Position numbers and translations under genes: made by a program. From assembly GCA_039923455.1 (NCBI GenBank), contig JBDTCS010000222.1, positions 1-24,773 on the forward strand: a stretch of 24,773 bases of DNA, in the 5' to 3' direction. This document shows, piece by piece, positions 1 to 7,600 of the stretch; position 1 is the stretch's first letter; each line of letters starts with the position of its first letter. The DNA is from JBDTCS01 sp039923455 (GTDB taxonomy: Bacteria > Bacteroidota > Ignavibacteria > Palsa-1295). A model generated the notes under the pieces. The model was not told the origin of the DNA and did no database searches. It saw only the letters and a program-made list of their open reading frames with translations.

Positions 1-600
1 CTTCGAGTAATCGTTCGCCGAATATTTGCGCTCAAGCATGCTATTGCAGTCCCAACAAATCCCAACATTTTGGTGGCTGAAACCATAATCGGTTGTCGCG
101 AGCACCAAGCACTATCTCTGAATGTTGCGAAGCGTGCGTTGTCGATCGAAGGTGATCTGAAGAAAGGTCTCACGAAAGCGAAGGCCATGATTTTCTCCGA
201 TCCTCGACCAAAAACTCGAGCAAAAGCGGAGCAACTGCGTGAGAAACTTCTCTCGCTCAATATCGTAGAAAGCTGTTCCTTGACAGTCTCCGGCCAACAG
301 AACGATATGCCGGAGGAGTGGGGGGATAAGGTTATCATAGCGCTCCACCGTGGTAGAGGCTTCATCGGCTTGACCGAGCCAATGGGCTCCGTGCCTGCGT
401 GGTTGACAACATTGGCAAGTACGCTAAGCAGTCACGGGGAGCGTTGTCGAGGATTGATCCTTTTTGGAAATCCTTATCTTGATGATAAATTCAAAGAACA
501 TTCCACGAGCACCGGTGATTTTGTGATCAAAGCATATAGCGAATCGGACGCATCGATCGAGGCAGTCATCGAGCGAATGATCGAGGCAAAAAAAGTATGA
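1..600 (+). CDS. Glycoside hydrolase family 3 beta-N-acetylhexosaminidase, C-terminal part (5' end outside window)
   Basis: The frame is open from base 1, so this is the last 199 residues of a longer protein; the catalytic TIM barrel lies upstream of the window. The visible part starts with a helix of the form RVIVRRIFALKH, then EHQALSLNVAKRALSI. This matches the linker between barrel and second domain of GH3 enzymes, where a conserved His in an EH pair and a basic 'AxxSI' helix recur. Near the end, a segment reading LILFGNPYL followed by VIKAYSES fits the C-terminal sandwich domain of GH3 N-acetylglucosaminidases. A TTG codon at 70 could be mistaken for a start, but the homology-like sequence runs through it. 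Such enzymes cleave beta-linked N-acetylglucosamine in peptidoglycan recycling or glycan degradation; which of these applies cannot be told from this part. The next gene overlaps its stop by four bases (ATGA). Confidence 0.7.
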   Translation, partial: LRVIVRRIFALKHAIAVPTNPNILVAETIIGCREHQALSLNVAKRALSIEGDLKKGLTKAKAMIFSDPRPKTRAKAEQLREKLLSLNIVESCSLTVSGQQNDMPEEWGDKVIIALHRGRGFIGLTEPMGSVPAWLTTLASTLSSHGERCRGLILFGNPYLDDKFKEHSTSTGDFVIKAYSESDASIEAVIERMIEAKKV

Positions 601-1154
601 GAAGTGGGAATCCGGTTTTGTTCTTAAGTATGTTCGCGATCATCGGAATTGTGGGTTGTGCAACGACACCTGCAGTTCAAAAGGAGGTAACTGTAGTCCC
701 CGTGGTTCAGCCGAAGATCAATGGGCCGGTCAAGTTCAACATTGCCTTTAGCGCAAGCGGACTCGGTGATAAACCTTCGGATGCCGTCCGACTCGATTCC
801 GATGGCACGATGAGCTTTGCAACGCGTCGACGCCAAAAAGACGGAACCTGGAAAGCGCTGACCGGAATGGCGATCATCGAACCGGAAGATTATGATTCTT
901 TAAGACGCGCACTTCGAGATACTTCGATCTTTCAAGCGACTTCGGCAGATCTCAATACAAATTGTGCGGACGGTGAGCTATTTACGATGTCGATCGGCTC
1001 AACCGAAATTAAGCATCTGATACATTTCGAATTTTCTTCTTGCTCCGTGGATTATAACATGCTATCGACGCCAGCGAGGCAAGAGTTTTTGCGACTCAAT
1101 GATTGGATTGAGTACATTCGAAAAAAATATCGACCGGCGCGTCCGCAGAATTAG
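597..1154 (+). CDS. Putative lipoprotein of unknown function
   Basis: The 185-residue product starts with a short basic end, a hydrophobic stretch and a lipobox-like I-V-G-C with Cys at residue 21, so it is probably lipidated and held at the periplasmic side of a membrane. I do not recognise the mature domain. It has a run of predicted beta character (KFNIAFSASG, then RLDSDGTMSF) and two later cysteines (in NTNCADGE and SSCSVDY) that could form a disulfide. The C-terminus is basic. The ATG overlaps the stop of the GH3 gene (ATGA at 597-600), so the two are probably translationally coupled and may work together at the envelope. Existence of the gene is well supported by the lipobox and coupling; function is unknown. 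Confidence 0.75.
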   Translation: MRSGNPVLFLSMFAIIGIVGCATTPAVQKEVTVVPVVQPKINGPVKFNIAFSASGLGDKPSDAVRLDSDGTMSFATRRRQKDGTWKALTGMAIIEPEDYDSLRRALRDTSIFQATSADLNTNCADGELFTMSIGSTEIKHLIHFEFSSCSVDYNMLSTPARQEFLRLNDWIEYIRKKYRPARPQN

Positions 1155-1174
1155 GGATGGACAACGACATGCGT

Positions 1175-1208
1175 AAAAAAAATGGTCGAAGTGTTTTACA
1201 CTCCGACC
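1175..1208 (-). terminator. Rho-independent terminator of the small His/Lys-rich protein gene
   Basis: On the minus strand, GGTCGGAGTG pairs with CACTTCGACC around a five-base loop; it is a 10-bp stem with one mismatch. It is followed directly by a run of eight T. On the plus strand there is no T run after the stem, so it acts on minus-strand transcripts. It lies about 55 bases beyond the stop of the 1262-1474 gene and just past the convergent lipoprotein gene. This is the clearest terminator in the window. Confidence 0.8.
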
Positions 1209-1261
1209 ATGCTTGTGAAAGAATACTCACGCAAGTGTGCTACATTCTTTCTCAAGTGTGA

Positions 1262-1474
1262 TTAGTTTGTAACAGGTGGTGCACCCTTCTTCGGGGCACC
1301 AGGTGTGTGCTTAACCGTCGTGTGCGTCGTAGTGGTTGTTTTCTTTACCGCCGCGACGTGCGAAGTTTTTTTATGTTTTCTGTGCTTCTTATGGTGCTTA
1401 GCGCCAAAGGCTGTTGGGCTGGCTGTGAAGAACAGTGCGAGAGCAAGTGCGAATGCGATCGTTGCTTTTTTCAT
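1262..1474 (-). CDS. Small secreted His/Lys-rich protein
   Basis: This is a 70-residue protein with a textbook signal peptide: MKK, then a hydrophobic Ala/Leu/Phe core, then an A-F-G-A cleavage region near residues 22-25. The mature part is only about 46 residues. It is extremely basic, with a KHHKKHRKHKK cluster, then a Thr-rich stretch and a Gly/Pro/Lys end. No folded domain is visible and it is probably disordered in the periplasm or outside the cell. Composition recalls acid-shock (Asr-like) or metal-binding periplasmic peptides, but I see no specific homology. It stands alone between convergent and divergent neighbours and has its own terminator, which argues that it is a real, independently expressed gene. 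Binding of metal or of anionic surfaces is only inferred. Confidence 0.75.
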   Translation of the reverse strand: MKKATIAFALALALFFTASPTAFGAKHHKKHRKHKKTSHVAAVKKTTTTTHTTVKHTPGAPKKGAPPVTN

Positions 1475-1550
1475 GATGTGATATTATTTAACTGAATCTA
1501 CCCTTGCACGGTGAAGCAAACAAATGATCAACCGCTGCACGGAGACGAAT

Positions 1551-1670
1551 ATGAAAAGCAATCGCAACAAGTTTGGTGCCACAACTTCCCGCTTTAGTGA
1601 ACCATCGCGGTTCTTGGCGTATTTTTGCATGTGGACTTCTGACGACTCCATTTCAACTTTTACTAACTGA
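1551..1670 (+). CDS. Possible 39-codon upstream ORF before rocA
   Basis: This small ORF starts at an ATG preceded by GGAGA at 1541-1545 with a five-base gap, which is one of the best Shine-Dalgarno matches in the window. It ends with TGA eight bases before the rocA ATG. The rocA start itself has no visible Shine-Dalgarno sequence, so translation could be coupled. The 39-residue product (MKSNRNKFG at the start, SISTFTN at the end) shows no domain, no signal peptide and no run of one amino acid typical of attenuators. A competing reading is that this is untranslated promoter DNA, because a TATTTTTG promoter-like box lies inside it at 1620-1627. Both may hold if there is a second promoter. Confidence 0.3.
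   Translation: MKSNRNKFGATTSRFSEPSRFLAYFCMWTSDDSISTFTN
1620..1627 (+). promoter_or_regulatory. Candidate Bacteroidota-type -7 box upstream of rocA
   Basis: TATTTTTG fits the TAnnTTTG element used by the Bacteroidota primary sigma factor. It lies 51 bases before the rocA ATG. A good -33 TTTG at the usual distance is not clear; the closest is TTTAG near 1593-1597. The same 10-mer CGTATTTTTG occurs just upstream of pyrB, which raises its weight a little. Confidence 0.35.
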
Positions 1671-1678
1671 TTGTTTCC

Positions 1679-3379
1679 ATGGCTACAAAGACACTACCGA
1701 CATTTCGGAACGAGATAGTTCGCGATTACTCACTTCCGAAAGAGAGGAAGGCGATGGAACAAGCCCTCGTGCTTGCCAAGTCGAAGCTCGGAAGACAATA
1801 CCCGATCGTGATCGGCGGTGAAAAGTATCGTGGCGAAGATTTTATTCGTTCGCAGAATCCTGCTGATCCTTCCGTGGAGATTGGTGCGTTTGCTCGTGGC
1901 ACAGTAGAGCTTGCAGAGAAAGCTCTCCAAACTGCCGCAGCGACTTTCGAGACTTGGAAATTTGTCCCTGCCGAAAAGCGTGCAGAGTATTTGCTCAAAG
2001 CTGCCAAGATTGCCCGTCGTAGACGCTATGAAATCAACGCATGGATGGTGCTCGAAGTCGGCAAAAATTATGGTGAGGCCGACGCTGACACTGCTGAAGC
2101 GATAGATTTTCTTGAGTTCTACGCTCGCGATATGTACCGCCTTGCCGGTCATCAATCGGTCGTTCCGAACAAAGGTGAGAAGGGTTACCTGGAGTATTTG
2201 CCCTTGGGTGTCGGTGTGATCGTGCCACCTTGGAATTTTCCATTCGCGATTCTCGTCGGCACGGCAAGTGCCGCGATCGTTACCGGAAATACTGTCGTAC
2301 TAAAACCATCGAGCGATTCTCCAATGATGGGCTGGATTTTCCACGAGATCATGGAGGAGGCCGGACTTCCGAAGGGCGTGCTCAACTTCTTCACCGCTCC
2401 TGGTGGTGAGGTTGGTGATCATCTCGTCAATAGCCCGATTACAAGATTTGTAAGTTTTACTGGTTCGAAGGAGATCGGACTTCGCATCACAGAACTTGCT
2501 GCGAAGCATCAGCCGGGGCAGCGATGGATCAAGCGTGTCGTTGCAGAGATGGGTGGTAAGGATTCAATCATCGTTGCCAAGGATGCAGATCTCGATGCGG
2601 CTGCAGATGGCATCGTCGCGAGCGCATTTGGATTCCAAGGGCAGAAGTGCTCTGCATGTTCGCGTGCGATCATCGAAGAAGCTGTCTATCCAAAGATGGT
2701 GGAGCGAATCGTTGAGCGGGTGAACAGGCTTGAGATCGGTGACCCGTCGGAGAATAAACCAGTCGGTCCGGTCGTGAGCAAGCGCGCATTTCATAAGATT
2801 CTGGAATACATACAGGTCGGCAGCAGAGAAGGTGGACGAGTTGTTGCAGGTGGCGAAGTTGTTGGTACAAAAGGTTACTTTATCAAGCCTACCGTGATCG
2901 CGGACGTGCATCCGGAAGCAACAGTCTCGCTCGAAGAGATATTTGGACCTGTGCTAGCAGTTATCCGTGTCAAGAATTTCGATGAAGCGATAGCAGTCGC
3001 GAATAACACCGAATACGGATTGACGGGTGCGGTCTATTCGGCAAGTGCGAAAAATCTTGCGAAGGCCGAACGTGAATTCTTTGTAGGCAATTTGTACCTG
3101 AATCGTAAGTGCACGGGGGCGCTTGTCGGCGTTCATCCGTTCGGTGGATTCAACATGTCGGGCACAGATTCGAAAGCGGGTGGTCATGATTACCTTTTGC
3201 TCTTCTTGCAAGGAAAATCGGTTGCCCAAAAGACGCTTCCGGCAAAGAAGGCGATCAAGTCAAAGCCCGTAGCGAAAAAACCGGTTGCGAAAAAGAGCAC
3301 AACAAAGGTTGGTAAGGCAAAAGTTGGTAAGGCAAAAGCTGGTAAGGCAAAGGCGGGTAAGCCTAAGTCTGGGAAGTAA
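1679..3379 (+). CDS. rocA: Delta-1-pyrroline-5-carboxylate / L-glutamate gamma-semialdehyde dehydrogenase with lysine-rich tail
   Basis: This NAD-dependent aldehyde dehydrogenase oxidises glutamate semialdehyde to glutamate, the last step of proline or arginine breakdown, in the cytoplasm. Residues 1-516 match the full length of the RocA type. The N-terminal YPIVIGGEKY is at 41-50, and the GKNYGEADADTAEAIDF helix typical of this subfamily is near 128-144. The PWNFP cofactor-fold motif is at 184-188, the general-base Glu290 is in VVAEMGGKD, and the nucleophile Cys324 is in GQKCSACSR. The HPFGGFNMSGTDSKAGG end motif is near 486-502. The remaining residues, about 517-566, are a Lys/Ala/Gly tail that RocA proteins normally lack; its last part comes from a 15-base tandem repeat. 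The ATG at 1679 has no good Shine-Dalgarno. The E1-beta gene follows after three bases, so the two form an operon. RocA assignment is strong; the role of the tail is unknown. Confidence 0.93.
   Translation: MATKTLPTFRNEIVRDYSLPKERKAMEQALVLAKSKLGRQYPIVIGGEKYRGEDFIRSQNPADPSVEIGAFARGTVELAEKALQTAAATFETWKFVPAEKRAEYLLKAAKIARRRRYEINAWMVLEVGKNYGEADADTAEAIDFLEFYARDMYRLAGHQSVVPNKGEKGYLEYLPLGVGVIVPPWNFPFAILVGTASAAIVTGNTVVLKPSSDSPMMGWIFHEIMEEAGLPKGVLNFFTAPGGEVGDHLVNSPITRFVSFTGSKEIGLRITELAAKHQPGQRWIKRVVAEMGGKDSIIVAKDADLDAAADGIVASAFGFQGQKCSACSRAIIEEAVYPKMVERIVERVNRLEIGDPSENKPVGPVVSKRAFHKILEYIQVGSREGGRVVAGGEVVGTKGYFIKPTVIADVHPEATVSLEEIFGPVLAVIRVKNFDEAIAVANNTEYGLTGAVYSASAKNLAKAEREFFVGNLYLNRKCTGALVGVHPFGGFNMSGTDSKAGGHDYLLLFLQGKSVAQKTLPAKKAIKSKPVAKKPVAKKSTTKVGKAKVGKAKAGKAKAGKPKSGK
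3308..3376 (+). repeat. 15-bp in-frame tandem repeat encoding the rocA tail
   Basis: Four full 15-base units (3308-3322, 3323-3337, 3338-3352, 3353-3367) and one partial unit encode VGKAK, VGKAK, AGKAK, AGKPK and SGK just before the stop. The first two units are identical and the later ones diverge gradually. This points to expansion by replication slippage, and makes the tail length likely to vary between strains. Confidence 0.9.
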
Positions 3380-3382
3380 ATT

Positions 3383-4357
3383 GTGATTCGGACCTATATA
3401 GATGCGATTAACGATGCGCTGCGCTATGAGATGGAGCGTGATCCGTCTGTCTTTCTGATCGGCGAAGATATCGGCGCATTCGGAGGAGCATTCAAAGCGA
3501 CAAAAGGGCTCTTCGAGAAATTCGGAGAGTCCAGAGTCATTGATACTCCAATAGCCGAAGCAGGCCTTGTTGGGGCTGCAATTGGTGCGTCCTTCTTCGG
3601 CTATCGACCGGTTGCTGAAATTCAATTCTCCGATTTTATCACGAACGCATTCAACGAACTCGTCACGGTTGCTGCTACGACTGCATATCGCTGGAATATT
3701 CCTGTCCCGATTGTCGTGCGTGCTCCGAGCGGAGCAGGCACAAGTGGCGGGCCGTTTCACTCTCGAAATCCCGAAGTGTGGTTTGCGCATCAACCAGGCC
3801 TCAAAGTCGTTTGTCCCGGAACGCCGGAAGATGCGAAGGGACTTTTGATCTCAGCGATCCGCGATCCCTCACCGGTAATTTATTTCGAGCACAAGAGACT
3901 TTATCGTTCGCTCAAGAGTGAAGTGCCAGATGGAGAATACACCGTGCCACTAGGCAAGTGTCGCCTTGCGCGTGAAGGAACTGACGCAAGCATTATTACC
4001 TATGGTGGCACACTCGCACTTGCGATCAAAGTTGCCGATACTTTCGCGGCAGTTGGTGAAGGAAATATTGAAGTGATAGATCTTCGATCGATCGTCCCGT
4101 TCGATGAAGAAGGAGTGCTCGCGAGTGTTCGAAAAACAAATCGCGCGTTAGTATTGCACGAGGATAATCTGATGGCTGGCTTCGGTGCAGAGGTCGTTGC
4201 GCGAATCACAGAGAAGGCCTTCGAATCACTGGATGCTCCCGTTCTGCGACTCGCATCCTTTGATGCTCCCGTTCCTTTCGCTCCGGACTTGGAGAAGATG
4301 GTGCTCCCGAACGAAGCAACGCTTTCGCAAAAGCTCAGAGAGCTACTGAGATACTAA
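3383..4357 (+). CDS. 2-oxoacid dehydrogenase E1 component, beta subunit (branched-chain or pyruvate type)
   Basis: The 324-residue length and sequence fit the beta chain of heterotetrameric thiamine-diphosphate E1 enzymes, which decarboxylate pyruvate or branched-chain 2-oxoacids. The N-terminal pyrimidine-binding domain carries FLIGEDIGAFGG near 24-35. IDTPIAEAGLVG is near 53-64, with Glu59 as the likely cofactor-activating residue. GGPFHSRNPEVWFAHQPGLKVV is near 122-143 and PVIYFEHKRLYR follows. The C-terminal transketolase domain has DLRSIVPFDEEGV. The FEHKRLYR and HSRNPE segments look closer to branched-chain E1-beta, but I cannot settle the substrate. GTG at 3383 is the only sensible start, three bases after rocA. 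The partner alpha subunit, E2 and E3 are not in the window, so the alpha chain must be encoded elsewhere. Its stop overlaps the stop of cyaY on the other strand. Confidence 0.9.
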   Translation: MIRTYIDAINDALRYEMERDPSVFLIGEDIGAFGGAFKATKGLFEKFGESRVIDTPIAEAGLVGAAIGASFFGYRPVAEIQFSDFITNAFNELVTVAATTAYRWNIPVPIVVRAPSGAGTSGGPFHSRNPEVWFAHQPGLKVVCPGTPEDAKGLLISAIRDPSPVIYFEHKRLYRSLKSEVPDGEYTVPLGKCRLAREGTDASIITYGGTLALAIKVADTFAAVGEGNIEVIDLRSIVPFDEEGVLASVRKTNRALVLHEDNLMAGFGAEVVARITEKAFESLDAPVLRLASFDAPVPFAPDLEKMVLPNEATLSQKLRELLRY

Positions 4358-4674
4358 AGCGAAATACTCGCACCCAATTTTCCCGAGATCGAGGCTGCGA
4401 GGAATGGTCGAAATGGCTCCGCAGTTTTCTCGTTGATCCAATCATTTACCTCATCGGACCAATTGAATCTATTGCCTGCATAGTTCGCGGATACCCAAAG
4501 TTGCTCCACGGGCGAATTTGGTGAGATGATGAACCTAGCACCATCTTCGAATTCGAGATTTAATACATCTCCGTTTCGCTCCATCTCAAAATCTTGACCG
4601 GAGTCAATAATATCGGATAACTGCTCTTCGAGTGCGCGGATTGTGGCGTCGTATCTATCGTGAAATGAAATCAT
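4354..4674 (-). CDS. cyaY: Frataxin-like iron-sulfur assembly protein CyaY
   Basis: This 106-residue protein has the order and length of bacterial frataxin. There is an N-terminal helix with acidic residues (ALEEQLSDIIDSGQDFE), a beta sheet with NGDVLNLEFEDGARFIIS, then QLWVSANYAGNRF with the conserved Trp, then a DWINEKT strand and a C-terminal helix. Frataxin binds iron through its acidic ridge and tunes cysteine desulfurase / scaffold activity in iron-sulfur cluster synthesis in the cytoplasm. It lies 21 bases downstream of uvrA on the same strand and is probably co-transcribed with it; no isc or suf gene is in view. Its last bases (TAG at 4354-4356) overlap the stop of the convergent E1-beta gene. 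Assignment is by motif pattern; the sequence is divergent from enterobacterial CyaY. Confidence 0.82.
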   Translation of the reverse strand: MISFHDRYDATIRALEEQLSDIIDSGQDFEMERNGDVLNLEFEDGARFIISPNSPVEQLWVSANYAGNRFNWSDEVNDWINEKTAEPFRPFLAASISGKLGASISL

Positions 4675-4695
4675 AAATTTAGCTCTTGTTTGGCT

Positions 4696-7600
4696 TTAGA
4701 CCGCCATCTTTGTTTCGACCGGCAGTCCGAGTTCTTTACGCAAGTACCAAGCCGTGAAACTACCCGATTCCAAATAGCGAGCAGCAACATCTTCCGGTGT
4801 TCCGCTATCGATGATGCGTCCGCCTCCTGAGCCACCTTCCGGCCCGAGATCGATCACCCAATCGGCCATCTTAATCACATCCATATTGTGCTCAATCACA
4901 ACTACCGTGTTGCCGCGTGCACGCAACTCCATCAAGACTTTGAGTAGCTGCACGATGTCTTCGAAGTGCAACCCTGTAGTCGGCTCATCGAGAATATAAA
5001 ATGTCTTGCCGGTTGCAACTTTGGATAACTCCGTCGCAAGTTTTACACGCTGTGCCTCGCCACCCGATAGCGTCACAGCCGACTGCCCCAATCGAATATA
5101 GCCAAGTCCAACATTCAGCAGTGTCGAGAGCTTCCGTCTAAGGCGAGGGATCTCCGAGAAAAATTGCTCCGCTTCGGTGACACTCATTGCTAGCACATCG
5201 GCGATGGACCTACCTTTGTAATGCACATCCAGGGTTTCGCGATTGTAGCGTTTGCCATGACAGACATCGCACTTGACATAAACGTCGGGCAGAAAATTCA
5301 TTTCGATTTTTTTCAGCCCATCGCCCTCGCATGCTTCACAGCGGCCACCGCGAACATTGAACGAAAAGCGCCCCACCTTGTAACCACGGATCTTCGCTTC
5401 AGGAAGCGTGGCGTAGAAATCTCGAATCAGCGTGAAGAGACCCGTGTAGGTCGCAGGATTCGAACGTGGTGTCCGACCAATCGGTGATTGATCGATCTCA
5501 ATCACCTTGTCGATATGCTCCAAACCTTCGATCGTCTTATACGGATACGGTACCGTATGCGAATTATAGTAGTGTCGATTTAATATCGGTGCGAGCGTTT
5601 CGTTGATGAGCGTCGATTTGCCGGAGCCCGACACACCAGTCACACATGTAAATGAACCAATTGGAATCGAGAGCGAGACCGTCTGCAAATTATTTCCTGT
5701 CGCTTCCGTCAAGGTCATATACCGAACCGGCGTAGGAATAAGGCGTTCTCTGGGAATTTCCATTACAGATTTTCCGGAGAGATGCATCGCTGTTGGCGAA
5801 TCCGGAGACACAAAATAGCTTCCCACCGCGGAAGGGAAGTGATGACTCGCTGATGGATTTCTAAACATTTCGGGCGGCGCATACGCGACAAGCGTACCTC
5901 CATATTCACCGGCTCGCGGACCGATATCCACGAGAATATCTGCGGCTTCCATCATTTCCTTATCGTGCTCAACAACCAGAACGCTGTTTCCAAGATCACG
6001 AAGCTGTTCGAGCGAATGTATCAGCCTTTGATTATCGCGTTGATGCAAGCCGATGCTGGGCTCGTCAAGAATATAGAGCACACCTACGAGTTGCGTGCCG
6101 ATCTGCGTCGCGAGACGAATACGCTGCGACTCTCCACCCGAAAGCGTTCGTGCCGAGCGATCGAGTGTGAGATAGTTGAGTCCGACCTGCAAAAGAAAGT
6201 CGAGCCTTGGAATGATCTCACGAAGTATCGGCTCGGCTATGATCTTTTTTGTCCCCTCGAACGTAAGCGAGCGAAAGAATCCGATTGCCTCTTTCAGTGA
6301 GTAGAGCACCACATCGCGAACGTTCTTGTCTTGAATTCGGATCGCGAGATATTCTGGTTTAAGTCTGCCTCCGTTACATTCGGGACACGGACTCGAAGCC
6401 ATAAATTCTTCGGCCCATTGCCGCATCGAATCCGAGTTTGAATCCGAGTACCAGTAGCGCAGCGTTTCGAGAATGCCGGAAAACTTTGTATTGTACGTCG
6501 AACGGCGACCGGTGTCGCTGCGCCAAATCACTTGGAGTTTTTCTTTTCCCGTGCCGTTCATCAACAATTCGAGTAGCTCCGGCGAAATATCTTTGATCGG
6601 AGTTGTGAGCGGCGTCTCGTGTTTTGCAAAAAGCGCTTCGACTTGCGCCCAAAGCCAATTCTTGCGCGGCTTTGCGAGTGGTGCGATTCCACCATCTTGC
6701 AACGAAATCGTCCGGTCGGGGATGATTAGCTCCTCGATAAAATCACGCTTCTCACCCAGTCCGTGACACACCAGGCAAGCACTCACCGGCGAATTAAAGC
6801 TAAAAGAATTCGGCTGCGGTTCTTCATACGACCGTCCACAAATTGGGCACGAATATTTTTCGCTAAAAAGGTGATCGACGGCAGTTGCTTTCGCAGCGGT
6901 TTGGATCTGCGCCGTCAGAACACCTTTTCCCATTTTGAGTGCAGTCTCGATCGAGGCTTGCAACCGAGGCCGAATTGCTTCGGCAAGTACTATGCGATCC
7001 ACGACAACTTCGATGGTGTGCAGTTTGTATCGATCGAGTTGCATATCGGGCTCGATCTCCTTTAGCTCTCCATCGACACGAACACGCGTGTAACCTTGCT
7101 GCGTCACATCACGGAAGAGCTCTTTGTAGTGACCTTTGCGTCCACGCACGAGAGGCGCAAGAATAGTCAGCTTTGTCCCTTCGGGGTTTTTGATCAGTGC
7201 ATCAAGGATCTGATCTTGCGTTTGCTTTGTGACGGGTGTATTGCACTCAACGCAGAACTGCGTGCCCAATCGCGCAAAGAGCAATCGAATAAAATCGTAG
7301 ATTTCGGTCACCGTCCCGACAGTCGAGCGTGGTGTGTTGCCGATTGTCTTTTGCTCGATGGAAATAGCCGGAGAAAGTCCTTCAATGAAATCGACATCAG
7401 GACGCTCCATCAGATCGAGGAATTGCCTGGCATACGGCGACAAACTTTCGACATAGCGGCGCTGACCTTCAGCGTAGATCGTATCGAATGCGAGTGAAGA
7501 TTTTCCAGAGCCCGAGATTCCTGTGATGACTACAAGTTGTTCACGAGGGATATCGATATCGATTCCCTTCAAATTGTGAACACGCGCACCTCGAATGACG

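Noticed and set aside
1573..1821. Plus-strand ORF of 82 codons before and into rocA
   Set aside because: Out of frame with rocA, overlaps its conserved start, no RBS; a shadow.
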